Of a stretch of DNA of 52,353 bases, positions 1-9,100 are shown piece after piece. Under the pieces are notes generated by a model. The model was given only the letters and a program-made list of their open reading frames with translations. It had not been told where the DNA came from and did no database searches. The stretch is from NCBI GenBank assembly GCA_002493945.1, contig DLAL01000064.1:1-52353 (forward strand), given 5' to 3'. Numbering within the stretch: the stretch's first letter is position 1; the number at the start of each line of letters is the position of its first letter. The stretch is from Porphyromonadaceae bacterium UBA7048 (GTDB taxonomy: Bacteria; Bacteroidota; Bacteroidia; Bacteroidales; Muribaculaceae). The translations under genes and the position numbers were made by a program.

Positions 1-155
1 GCGCATCATCCGCCTATACCTATTCGTTATTATACCGAATTTACGGTCTATATACATCAAAGCATTGAAAAGAGCCATATCTGCAATCGCACTTTTCATA
101 GCGTCGACACTTTTTGTTTTTCATAATTCGCAAATCCGATAATACGAATAATCCG
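1..155. other. Window-edge region, no gene called
   Basis: This stretch is richer in A and T than the genes that follow. On the minus strand an ATG at 97-99 opens a frame of 33 codons that runs off the window edge, so the 5' end of a minus-strand gene is possible. Two plus-strand frames are also open to the edge, and I recognise no family in any of them. No TAnnTTTG promoter was seen. I therefore leave it unassigned. Confidence 0.3.
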
Positions 156-190
156 AAAAAAGCGCCTCCGCTGTGTGCGGAAGCGCTTTC
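156..190 (-). terminator. Intrinsic terminator ending the secreted-protein operon
   Basis: A 13-bp stem (159-171 with 177-189, one mismatch) closes a 5-base TGTGT loop. Read on the minus strand it is followed by a run of six T. It lies 26 bases beyond the stop codon of the 216-3314 gene and so probably ends the three-gene transcript that starts near 10.8 kb. Confidence 0.85.
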
Positions 191-215
191 TTCAATAGTT
201 ATGTCAGGGATGCGA

Positions 216-3200
216 TCAGCGGATGACTACCTTGCTGACAGTCGAGCCCTGACGGCGGATGTAAATGCCGGGGGTGAGTGCGTCGGCAGCGACTTTCAGA
301 CCGCTGACGGTGAAGTACTCGGCCGGTGCGGCAGGAGCTGTGATGCCGTCGATGCCTGACTCGCCGAGACGGGCCACATTCGAGGCAGTCGACTCGCCGC
401 GGTCATACACTGCGGTCACATAGTACTCGTCGTCATCGTTCTGAAGGTCGGTGACAAACGTTGTGCCTGCTACGAGGTCGCCGTTGAGCTTCTCGTCGTT
501 GCGGTACACGTTGTAGCCGAAGAGCTCATAGTCACGCGGAGTTCCGGCCGGGATATATGTGATGTCGTCCAGAAGCATCATATAACAGTTGTACGACAGA
601 CAGCGGATGGCGAAGTAACGCGTGCCTTCGGGAAGTGTGACGAAGAAAGGCGTCCACTCAGCCTCCAGACGTGTGGGATAAAGAATCCTCGTGAAACTCC
701 TGGGGTCGTTATCGGTCGACGACACATAGACTTCGAAGGTCTCGTAGCCGTAGGTGATGGTGAGCGAGCGGGCCCAGAAGCTGAGGTTCTGACGTCCGCC
801 ATAGAGTTCGGGCGATATAATCCAGTCATCGCAGTCGACAGGCTTTCCGTCCTCATCGCTCGACGTCATCTGCACCAGCGAGGAATTGCCGCGTGCCGGA
901 ACGAATTCGAATCCGTTCTCGTTGCGGACAGTCCACCATGCCTGACGGGTGTTCACAAGCGGATAGTCTACTTCTTCGAATCCTGCCACGAATGCTTTGT
1001 CTCCGTCGTACATAGTCCAGCCCTTTCCGAGCGACGTGGTGAACGAGGGATAGCTCTCAAAGTCCTCAAGGACTTCTTCGGGAGCAGCCCCTGCAAGAGC
1101 CGGAGCAGACCATGAAAGGAGCACGCCGCCATCGGCCTCCTCGGCTTTCAGGTCCTTCACTACAGGATGAATCGGAGCGAGGAAGGTGATGTTGAAGGGA
1201 TCGGTGCGGTCGTTGCTTTCGTACTGATCGCCAGCGGCCACAACCTCGACTTCAAATACGGGCACGTCGGGAGTACGCACGGTGAACTCGCCTGTGAGTT
1301 CGTACTCGGCTGAAGCCATCGGCTGAAGCGGAGCTTCGGACTGCGCCGTGGCCACGACCTCGCCATTGCAGAGCAGGCGCACCTCGTAGCTGTCGACGGT
1401 CGACGAACCGCCATTGTGCACCAGTGCCTTCACCACATACTCTTCGCCTACTTCGGCATAGTCGGATGCCGAGACGAGCTCGACGCTCAGGTCGCGGTCG
1501 AGGAATTCGTCAATCACCAGATTGTCGAAAGGCAGATAGCCGTCGGTGATGATAGTGCCGGTGAGCACCACGCGGATGACACGGCCCGCATACTCGTCGA
1601 TAGGGACAATCACGCGGTTCCAGCCTACTCGCTGGAAGTCCTTGAGGTCCTGAGTCCCGACTGTCTTACGCTCGCCGGTGGCGCAGTCGATGATATCGAC
1701 GCCAACGATGTTCTCATCATCCTCATACTTATACGTATAGAAGCTCACATAGGGATGTACGGCGCCTGTCATATCAATTTTGCCCGTCAGCAGTTCGCCC
1801 TCAAGCTCGACATCATTGCCTATCATGCATATATAACCGCCGTCGCCGTCCTGCGCCTTTGGATTGGCGAAATCGTCAAGATAACGCCAGATGACAAGGT
1901 CGCCCGTATTGACAGTGATGACATTATGCATCGATTCTTCCGTGGTGAACGAGTAACGGTAGGGATATGAGTACGGATTGCCGATGACCATGATGCTCGA
2001 CGCGGTCATCTCCGACTCCTTGCCGTTGAGAACTGCGGAGATAAGGAGGAAGGCCGATGCCTGGCCGTCGAAATTAAGGTCGATATCGATAGTCGCGGAG
2101 GTTCCATTGTAGTTCTCGAGAACACGTTCTATATGATCGCCCGAAAAGTCATACACATTATAGCGGAGAGCGTCAGCATCGATGGCAGAACCGTTAAGAT
2201 CGAAGCCGGGAGCTTCCCAGGTCAGAGTCACCTTACCGTTGCCTGCATCTTCGAACGATAATATTCTGGGGATATCCGGAGCCACGAAGCCTGCATAGTG
2301 GTTGAGGCGGTACTCGCTGCCGAGACCCGCGGAGTTGCGTGTACGGAACGAATAGTAAACGTTTCCTTCGGCTCCGGGGTCATCGGTGACGGTGACGCGT
2401 TCGCCGGGTTTCTTTCCTTCAATCGTCATCACTTCATTGCCGTCACGCGACACTATGAGGTCAACGGTGCCTTCGAGAGCGCTCCCGTCGATGCTCTTGT
2501 CGGGCATCGTGACATCGATGATGACGGCAGTGCTTCCGTCAGGCTTGTTGGTGAATCCGACTTCGGACACACGCTCGGGTTCAGCGCCCGTACGGGCCTC
2601 GCCCACGGCTATATTGTCTATGAAGAGCCACGTCAGACCTCCGATTTTAGAGCGCTCTGATATGGCGTGCACTCCGAGATAGAAGATGCCGCTGTCAGGA
2701 GCCTTGAACCATCCTGCCGACTGCTTGCGCAGCTGCGAATCGACTGTTGTAGCCGGAATCACATTCATGTCGAGTCCATCGGCATCATTGTAATAGCCCA
2801 TATTTACCTCGTAGACATGCTCACCGCCGTCAGTGTAAAGCGATGCGTCTACACTGACGTCATAGTACTTGCCTTCCTCGAGCCTGATGGCGCGCAGGAT
2901 AAGCCAGTCATCTGCCGTATCGCGACCGGGCACACCGTCGAGGTCGTTGTCGCCCAAAGGAGGAAGCAGATATGCGCACTTGCTGCGGTTCTTGTCGGTG
3001 CCGATATAGTTGTACAGCCGCCACGAACGGGTGTCTTCATTGGCATCGATAACCTGAAAGCGGTTGCTGAATTCGATATGCTCCTCACCGGACATGAAAT
3101 CATCAAATGTCTCGATGAAGGGAGGTACGAGCGGATTTCGTTCACCGATACGAGCCATGACGGAACGCGAGGGAAGCGTCAGGCGCGCGGTTCCCGAGAT

Positions 3201-3314
3201 AGGATCGCCTGTCTGCGGACGACCGGCTCCGCCGGTCGCTTCAGGAGGTACAGCCCATGCGCCGAGCGCAGTCGCCGCAAGTGCGGAATACGCAAATAGA
3301 TTTCTTAAATTCAT
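216..3314 (-). CDS. Large secreted multidomain adhesin-like protein, Fn3 and choice-of-anchor J domains, T9SS-like tail
   Basis: The protein has 1032 residues. An N-terminal signal peptide (about residues 1-22, ending in GAWA) is followed by a jelly-roll-like segment to about residue 240 and by Fn3-like beta repeats (about 250-440). A second jelly-roll segment comes next. A CARDB-like module (about 628-715) starts with DLSVELVSA, and a choice-of-anchor J/MAM-like module (about 730-905) contains EDFESYPSF. The last 35 residues (VSGLKV, GIYIRR, KVVIR) match the pattern of type A T9SS sorting tails, which implies export and surface attachment or release. It is the last gene of a three-gene minus-strand cluster, 27 bases after the M6 protease, and its C-terminal half is related to the 6127-10716 product. 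The substrate or binding partner is unknown. Only the domain classes are recognised, from sequence pattern rather than a search. Confidence 0.85.
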   Translation of the reverse strand: MNLRNLFAYSALAATALGAWAVPPEATGGAGRPQTGDPISGTARLTLPSRSVMARIGERNPLVPPFIETFDDFMSGEEHIEFSNRFQVIDANEDTRSWRLYNYIGTDKNRSKCAYLLPPLGDNDLDGVPGRDTADDWLILRAIRLEEGKYYDVSVDASLYTDGGEHVYEVNMGYYNDADGLDMNVIPATTVDSQLRKQSAGWFKAPDSGIFYLGVHAISERSKIGGLTWLFIDNIAVGEARTGAEPERVSEVGFTNKPDGSTAVIIDVTMPDKSIDGSALEGTVDLIVSRDGNEVMTIEGKKPGERVTVTDDPGAEGNVYYSFRTRNSAGLGSEYRLNHYAGFVAPDIPRILSFEDAGNGKVTLTWEAPGFDLNGSAIDADALRYNVYDFSGDHIERVLENYNGTSATIDIDLNFDGQASAFLLISAVLNGKESEMTASSIMVIGNPYSYPYRYSFTTEESMHNVITVNTGDLVIWRYLDDFANPKAQDGDGGYICMIGNDVELEGELLTGKIDMTGAVHPYVSFYTYKYEDDENIVGVDIIDCATGERKTVGTQDLKDFQRVGWNRVIVPIDEYAGRVIRVVLTGTIITDGYLPFDNLVIDEFLDRDLSVELVSASDYAEVGEEYVVKALVHNGGSSTVDSYEVRLLCNGEVVATAQSEAPLQPMASAEYELTGEFTVRTPDVPVFEVEVVAAGDQYESNDRTDPFNITFLAPIHPVVKDLKAEEADGGVLLSWSAPALAGAAPEEVLEDFESYPSFTTSLGKGWTMYDGDKAFVAGFEEVDYPLVNTRQAWWTVRNENGFEFVPARGNSSLVQMTSSDEDGKPVDCDDWIISPELYGGRQNLSFWARSLTITYGYETFEVYVSSTDNDPRSFTRILYPTRLEAEWTPFFVTLPEGTRYFAIRCLSYNCYMMLLDDITYIPAGTPRDYELFGYNVYRNDEKLNGDLVAGTTFVTDLQNDDDEYYVTAVYDRGESTASNVARLGESGIDGITAPAAPAEYFTVSGLKVAADALTPGIYIRRQGSTVSKVVIR

Positions 3315-3323
3315 ATCTTTTGG

Positions 3324-3338
3324 TAACTCTTAAAAATT
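3324..3338 (-). promoter_or_regulatory. 15-base leader motif shared with the aminotransferase gene
   Basis: On the minus strand AATTTTTAAGAGTTA lies 9 bases before the ATG at 3314. The identical 15 bases lie 7 bases before the aminotransferase ATG (12183-12197). Two exact copies at the same place relative to a start codon suggest a leader element or translation enhancer. The second copy is also part of the inverted repeat of the MITE-like element, so common descent from a mobile repeat end is an alternative. Confidence 0.3.
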
Positions 3339-3341
3339 TGT

Positions 3342-6068
3342 TCAATAGATGATTTTTGCTGTTGATTCACCTGAACGGACAAGGTAGACCCCACGAGAAG
3401 GGAGGCGTGTGCCTACCTGGCGGCCCTGCATGTCGAACACGGCGTCAATGGTGCGGTCGCCGTCGGCAGTGACGGTCCCGTCAGGCGAGACTCTTACGGT
3501 CACTTCCGTGTCGGCGCCGGGGAGAGCCACTCCGGCTTCAGAGAGTGTGCGGACATGCAGTTCATCGGAATAAGCGGAGCGTGTGCCGTCGGCATTGATA
3601 CCGCGCACGGTGACATAATATGCCGTATCAGCGTCAAGTCCGTCGACCACGGTCTCCGTCGCAGAAGAGCCGAGTGCGCGTCCGTTCCACGCCTCAAGAG
3701 GAATCCGGGACGTAAGGCCGGCATAGTTGACATTGATGTCGTCAAGTGCGAGCGAACCGCGGCTGCCGCGACGGTATACGATGCGCACTCGGTGCGCTCC
3801 GGCAGGTATGCGCGAGGCATCGAGCGTGTACGTGGCGCCCTCACTCATGCGTGCAGGCAGGCTGACGCGGTCGACGAGAGTCCACTCATCGCTGTCGGAT
3901 GTGCTGATTTCGATGTATCCCTCGCCCTGACCCGAGCGTTCGCGATACCAGAAGGAGAGTCCGAGCACTTCGCCGTCGAGGCGGTAGCTCTCTATGCGGG
4001 CGAAGTCATCTGCCATCGACAGAGCCGGCGCGGCCTCTCCGAAGTAGCCGGCCATCGAGATGGTGAGGCTGCAGTTGGTCTGCCAGGGACCGTAGAGATT
4101 GTCAAGTCCGCCGGTGAAGTCGAGCGCTTCAGAGAGAATCTCGGTCTCGCCGTCCACACTCACGGTGACGTCATAATCCGTGGCATCGTCAAGCGGAGCC
4201 CAGCCGAGGATGAATGACGTATCGGATATTTCACGGGCCTCGAGTCCTGCCGGCTTCTCATAGTCGAAGAGAGCCTCAAGGGTGGTCACTTTCACCGGGT
4301 CCGATACCTGGCCGCGCACCTGTCCGGCCACGGCACGGACAGTGAATGTATATTCTGTGGCGGCATCGAGGTCGCAGACTGTCACGCGCGGCTGTGCCAC
4401 GTAGTAGTCAGTCAGTATCTGACGGGATCCTGCATAGACATTCACCATATAGCCGGCCAGCGGATGCACCGCGGGCCACTCAGCGCTGAACGACGCCGGA
4501 GTAATATCGCTGACGGTGATGTCAGTCACTTTGTCGAGACGCTCCACCGACTTGCAGACTCCGAACGATATGGTGCCTCCGGCCTCGGTGATGGACGACA
4601 GCGGCGCGCCCGTGCGCTTACCGTCGAGAGTAATCATGCTGGGATAGCCGTCATCGCCGAGCGCAGTCACGCGTGCCGAACCGGGGAAGGGGTCGCCGTC
4701 GAGCGTGGCCATACCCTTGAGCCCGTCGGCGCGCACTATGTCGATGCCGGGATATGCCGGAAGGGTGTTCACCTGATTAGCGTTCCAGTATGCCTCGCTG
4801 TAGTTGATGTGCCACACAAGAAGTCCATGACCGGGAAGATATGAGTCCCAGCCCTTTATCTGACGGTTCTCGAGCAGGAAGTATTCGTTCGTGTTCGGGG
4901 TGTTGATGCGGTAGGCCTCGTTGCTGCTTATGTCACGCAGAGTGCAGTCGGCAGGCTCCGAGCCGATGACCTCCGGGTCGAGCCATCCGAGCAGCATCCG
5001 CTCGATGGCCGTGTAGCACGGAGGAGTACGCGAATCGTTCAGATGACAGCCGGTGTCCATCACGGCCCACACACCGGGCGTGGACGTGCCTCCGCCGAGG
5101 GTATCGTAGAAATCCGGAAGGCCGAGCACATGGCTGAACTCATGGCACACCGTGCCTATGCCTTCGGCCTGACGCTCGCGCTGGCCCGATACCGACCTTA
5201 CGTAACGGTATTCGTTGGAGCAAGCATAGTGGTTGAGGCGCAGTCCGTCGAAGATGAACTGCTTGCCTGTGATGCTCTCTATGTCGGCCGCATGCTGCCA
5301 TATGCAGTCGTCGGGATTGTCACTGGTAGCACCGCCCTCGCCGGCATAGAACACATATACATTGTCAATCACGCCGTCATTGTCACGGTCATAGGCAGAG
5401 AAGTCGACCTCGGCATCAATGGCGCGGCAGCCCTCCTCCACCATATGCCATGCGGCAAGGTTCTCGCCGTTGGTCTTGGCAGTGTAAAAATCGAGGTCGT
5501 TCTCAAGGGTCACCGGGCCATATACATCGAAGGTGAGGTCGAACACACCGTTCGAAGCGTCGCTGAAGTAGTCGTGCACACTTCCGGTGGCTCCGTCAGT
5601 GTCATATCCGGGCTTGTTGAGCATGTCGTCGAAGTGGGCGCGCGGGTCGGGCATGGCGAAGCGGCGTCCTTCAGGATGCTTGTCAGTCTCGGGATACTCC
5701 ACCAGTATGGCGAGTGCGCGCTGCTTTCCGTGGGTCGGGAAGCCTCCGGCACCTGCGATGCGCCGCTTGCCGGGCGACTTCAGACGCGACTCAGCAGAGC
5801 TGCGGTCGAACTGCACACGGTCAAAGGCCGCACCGCGCACGTAGCGGCCCGACTGGGTGCGCACTATCTCGTAGCGGCCGTCGGGAGTGGTGAAAGTGTG
5901 GTGGGTCTCGTCGCCGACCATTTTCACTTCGATGACCGAGCCGTCAGGCTGCTGAAGCGTCCTGACGAAAGGCGATGCCGGCATGGCCCACACCGCCGAA
6001 GTATTTAAAGCCATAAAAGCAACGGCCATTCCGGCCGTCGCTTTTACGCTCTGTGATAGTTTTATCAT
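3342..6068 (-). CDS. Secreted M6-family metalloprotease with Fn3 domains and T9SS-like tail
   Basis: This is a zinc endopeptidase of the immune inhibitor A/M6 type. The catalytic motif HEFSHVLGLPD begins near residue 309 and fits HExxHxxGxxD. The preferred start is the ATG at 6068 (MIKLSQS, 908 residues), because it opens a clean signal peptide ending in AVWA. An in-frame ATG at 6095 would add nine residues in front of it. After the signal comes a propeptide-like stretch (THHTFTTPDGRYE), then the catalytic domain (to about 500), two Fn3-like domains separated by a jelly-roll segment, and a tail (FDMQGRQVG, RGVYLVR, AKIIY) of the T9SS type. It sits between two related adhesin-like genes, 58 bases after the upstream stop and 27 before the next start. 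It may process its neighbours or host proteins, but that is inference. Confidence 0.9.
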   Translation of the reverse strand: MIKLSQSVKATAGMAVAFMALNTSAVWAMPASPFVRTLQQPDGSVIEVKMVGDETHHTFTTPDGRYEIVRTQSGRYVRGAAFDRVQFDRSSAESRLKSPGKRRIAGAGGFPTHGKQRALAILVEYPETDKHPEGRRFAMPDPRAHFDDMLNKPGYDTDGATGSVHDYFSDASNGVFDLTFDVYGPVTLENDLDFYTAKTNGENLAAWHMVEEGCRAIDAEVDFSAYDRDNDGVIDNVYVFYAGEGGATSDNPDDCIWQHAADIESITGKQFIFDGLRLNHYACSNEYRYVRSVSGQRERQAEGIGTVCHEFSHVLGLPDFYDTLGGGTSTPGVWAVMDTGCHLNDSRTPPCYTAIERMLLGWLDPEVIGSEPADCTLRDISSNEAYRINTPNTNEYFLLENRQIKGWDSYLPGHGLLVWHINYSEAYWNANQVNTLPAYPGIDIVRADGLKGMATLDGDPFPGSARVTALGDDGYPSMITLDGKRTGAPLSSITEAGGTISFGVCKSVERLDKVTDITVSDITPASFSAEWPAVHPLAGYMVNVYAGSRQILTDYYVAQPRVTVCDLDAATEYTFTVRAVAGQVRGQVSDPVKVTTLEALFDYEKPAGLEAREISDTSFILGWAPLDDATDYDVTVSVDGETEILSEALDFTGGLDNLYGPWQTNCSLTISMAGYFGEAAPALSMADDFARIESYRLDGEVLGLSFWYRERSGQGEGYIEISTSDSDEWTLVDRVSLPARMSEGATYTLDASRIPAGAHRVRIVYRRGSRGSLALDDINVNYAGLTSRIPLEAWNGRALGSSATETVVDGLDADTAYYVTVRGINADGTRSAYSDELHVRTLSEAGVALPGADTEVTVRVSPDGTVTADGDRTIDAVFDMQGRQVGTRLPSRGVYLVRSGESTAKIIY

Positions 6069-6126
6069 TATCACGGATTTAGAAGATTCGAACAATCTGT
6101 TTCACAAAGTCTGTGCAGCATCCTGC

Positions 6127-9100
6127 TCAGCGCACTGCCACGCGGGCGACCGCACTGCCGGCACGCACTACGTAGAATCCGGCGCTGAGAGGAACCGTCA
6201 CCGTGCCGTCGGCCACAGCCGAAGCCACGAGGATGCCGTCGGCGGAGTATACGCAGACTGTCTCGCCGCAGCCACCGTCGACACGGATGGCGCCGTCAAG
6301 GGCCGTGATGCGGATATCCCGGGCGCTGACGCCTTCGACACCCGATGCGGCGCGTACGGTGATGCTCTTCGAGAGTCCCGACTCGCCCTTGTCCCAGAGG
6401 GTGGTGAGTGCATAAGTGTAGTCATTGCCTTCCTCTACATCGCCGTCGACATATTCATTGTCGGTGACGGGGCTGAAGTTGAGGAGCTTGCCTTCGCGGT
6501 AGACATTATAGCCCTGAAGCTCGAGCGTCACGGGCGAGCTGCCGGCACGCACGTATGTGATGTCATCGACAAGGAGTGCCAGGCGGTCGAACGACTTGTG
6601 CACGATGGCGAAGTAGCGCGTGCCAGCGGGAACCTTGTAGACGAATTCGGTCCAGTTATCACCGGAGGTATAGGGTACCTCGACATCCGATGCGAGTGCA
6701 GTGAAGTCCTCGACGTTATTGCCGGTAGACGATACCATGAAGTCGAATATTTCGGGCGAATAAGCGCTCATGCCGGCACGGGCGTAGAACGATATGTTCT
6801 GCTCCGAACCGTTGAGTTCAGGCGATACGAGCCAGTCTTCGGAGTCAACGTCGCGGGCATTATCGAAGCAGGCCTGGAAGCTGACGAGCATATGGTCGCC
6901 GGTGCGCGGAGTCCACGATGCGAAAGGTATACCTGCGGACAGAGGATCCATCACCTGCCATGCCATGCGCTCGCCGATGTGCGGATAAGTGAGCACGCCG
7001 GTGGTCAGCGACAGGATGACGGTCGGACGTCCGTCGCGGTCGTACAGCGTCCAGTCGCCGATATTGCTGATGGCGAAATCGGGATAGGACTCGAAGGACT
7101 CGATGGTGGGAGTGCCAGGCATGTCGGATGCGCCCGGATCGCTCCACGAGAGGAGGATGCCTTCGGAGGTATATTCGCCCGAGAGGTCATCGACGGTGGG
7201 ATATGACGGTGTGACGATACGGACTGCAACCGTGCGCGATGCGTTGTTGGACATATCCTTGTCATCGGCATAGGCTATGCGTGCGGAGTACTCCGACGAA
7301 GCGGGATCTGTGACTACCGGAATATCCGTGAGGATATATTCCATCTCGGCCGATGCCTCGACAGCGTCGCCGGGAACGGACGCAATTACCTCTCCGTTCT
7401 TGACGAACTCGATCGTGTAGTCGCCGGCAGCCGCTGCGAGTCCGCCGTTATTGCGGATGCGGAGCGTGAAACTTATTTCCTGATTGATATCGGCACGCGA
7501 AGGCGCGGTGAATTCCTTCACTGCGAGGTCGTGCTCGACATAGTCGGATATAGTGACATTGTCAAGGCCGAGGAATGTTCCGGCAGTCTTGCCGCGGCCG
7601 ACGAATGCTACCTGCATATATTCGGCCGACTTGAACTCATCCAGAGACAGCTGACAGCGTATCCACTTGCCGGCATCTTCAGCAGGCATGTCGGGAGTGG
7701 CTATGGTGCGGACGGGCTGATCATCCACGATGGCTTCCACTGCGAAGCCTGCGGCATCCGTCGTGTACTGATAGTAGAACACAAGCATGGGATTGGCAGC
7801 GTCACCGATGGTGAAGCGCGGCGACATGATACGGCGCGCGCCGTTCTCGACGAGTGTACTTGCCAGAAGTTCACCGCCGTCGCCGTCCTGCGGAAGTATC
7901 GCGCTTCCAGTACCGTCACTTATAGTCCACGATGTAGCTCCCGAAACGGCACCGGCTTCGACATCCTGTCCGATCCACAGGCCGCTTCGCTGAGTGAGCT
8001 GAGCCCACGATTCCTGTACGGGGAGAGCTATAGCCGGACCTATCACGCAGACTGCCGTAGCCCAGTTGCCGCGTACATAGCCTCGTGAATTGGAGCCGTA
8101 CACGTTACCGGCCAGACCGTCCTGTGCAGTCAGCGCGTCAGGAAGGTTAAAGGAATATGTTCCGGAACCCTTGCCGAGCTCGAGTTCGGCAGAACCTCCG
8201 TTGAGCAGCATGTAGTCAATCTTATAGGTGATGTCTTCATCATTGACATAACCGCCGTAGCAACCACGTTCAGGCCCGTCGAAGGACACATGTATGAGTC
8301 CGGGTGCAGCGACATCCTCCCATATGCGGAGATTGCGGGGGGCTCCGGGGAAATCAAGGCCTCGGTAGAGACTGAACTCTGCGGCACGTCCTTCGCCGGC
8401 AGCATTGACGGCTGACACGCTGTAGCAATAAGTGCCGTCGGGGATTTCTTCTGTATCGATGTACTCGAAGCCATTGCCTGGAGTGAGAGCGGTATCCTCG
8501 GAGCTGATTGCATCCAGAAGGACATTATCGCGATAGATGCGGACCTCCGAGATGGAAGAGCAGTCAGAGCCGTCGATATTGGTGGCCGGAAGTGTAAAAC
8601 GCAGGGTGGCCGTGTCAGGACCGGGCTCTACGTCAAAATCAGAGGGAACTGCCGGGCACTCACCGCCAAGTTCGCGCACGCTCAGATCGGAGATATAAAG
8701 ATACTGCGAATTGCCGTCGCTGCATGCCTGGATGCCATACCAATAAGTGCCGTCAGCTTCAGGCTCGAACGAATGGTTGACAGCGAAAGAACCTTCCCAC
8801 GGGAAGATGTCGGTCCGGGGCTGAACCGTAGTCTTGAACGAATTGACATCGTTAGCGTCGGTGCCGAGATATACGGCTACCCGCTCGGAAATACTGTGAC
8901 CGGAGGCAACCATCGAGAATATATACGAATTGCCGGCCTTCATCCTGAACGGTCCTATCAGAAGATAGTCGTCGGCATTATTGCTGTTGCTGTGATATAC
9001 GGCAACCTTGCGCGTCGGATTGATATCCCAGGAATTGTTGTCCTTGTTGTTGTCGATGACAGGATACTCCAGGAAGAGACTTTCGTCAGTAAAATTATCG

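Noticed and set aside
1..99. Start of a minus-strand gene running off the left edge
   Set aside because: Only 33 codons are visible, two other frames are equally open, and no family or promoter could be recognised.
5043..6008. Plus-strand open frame of 321 codons opposite the M6 protease
   Set aside because: The HEFSHVLGLPD motif and signal peptide establish the minus-strand gene. No promoter or family supports the plus-strand frame.
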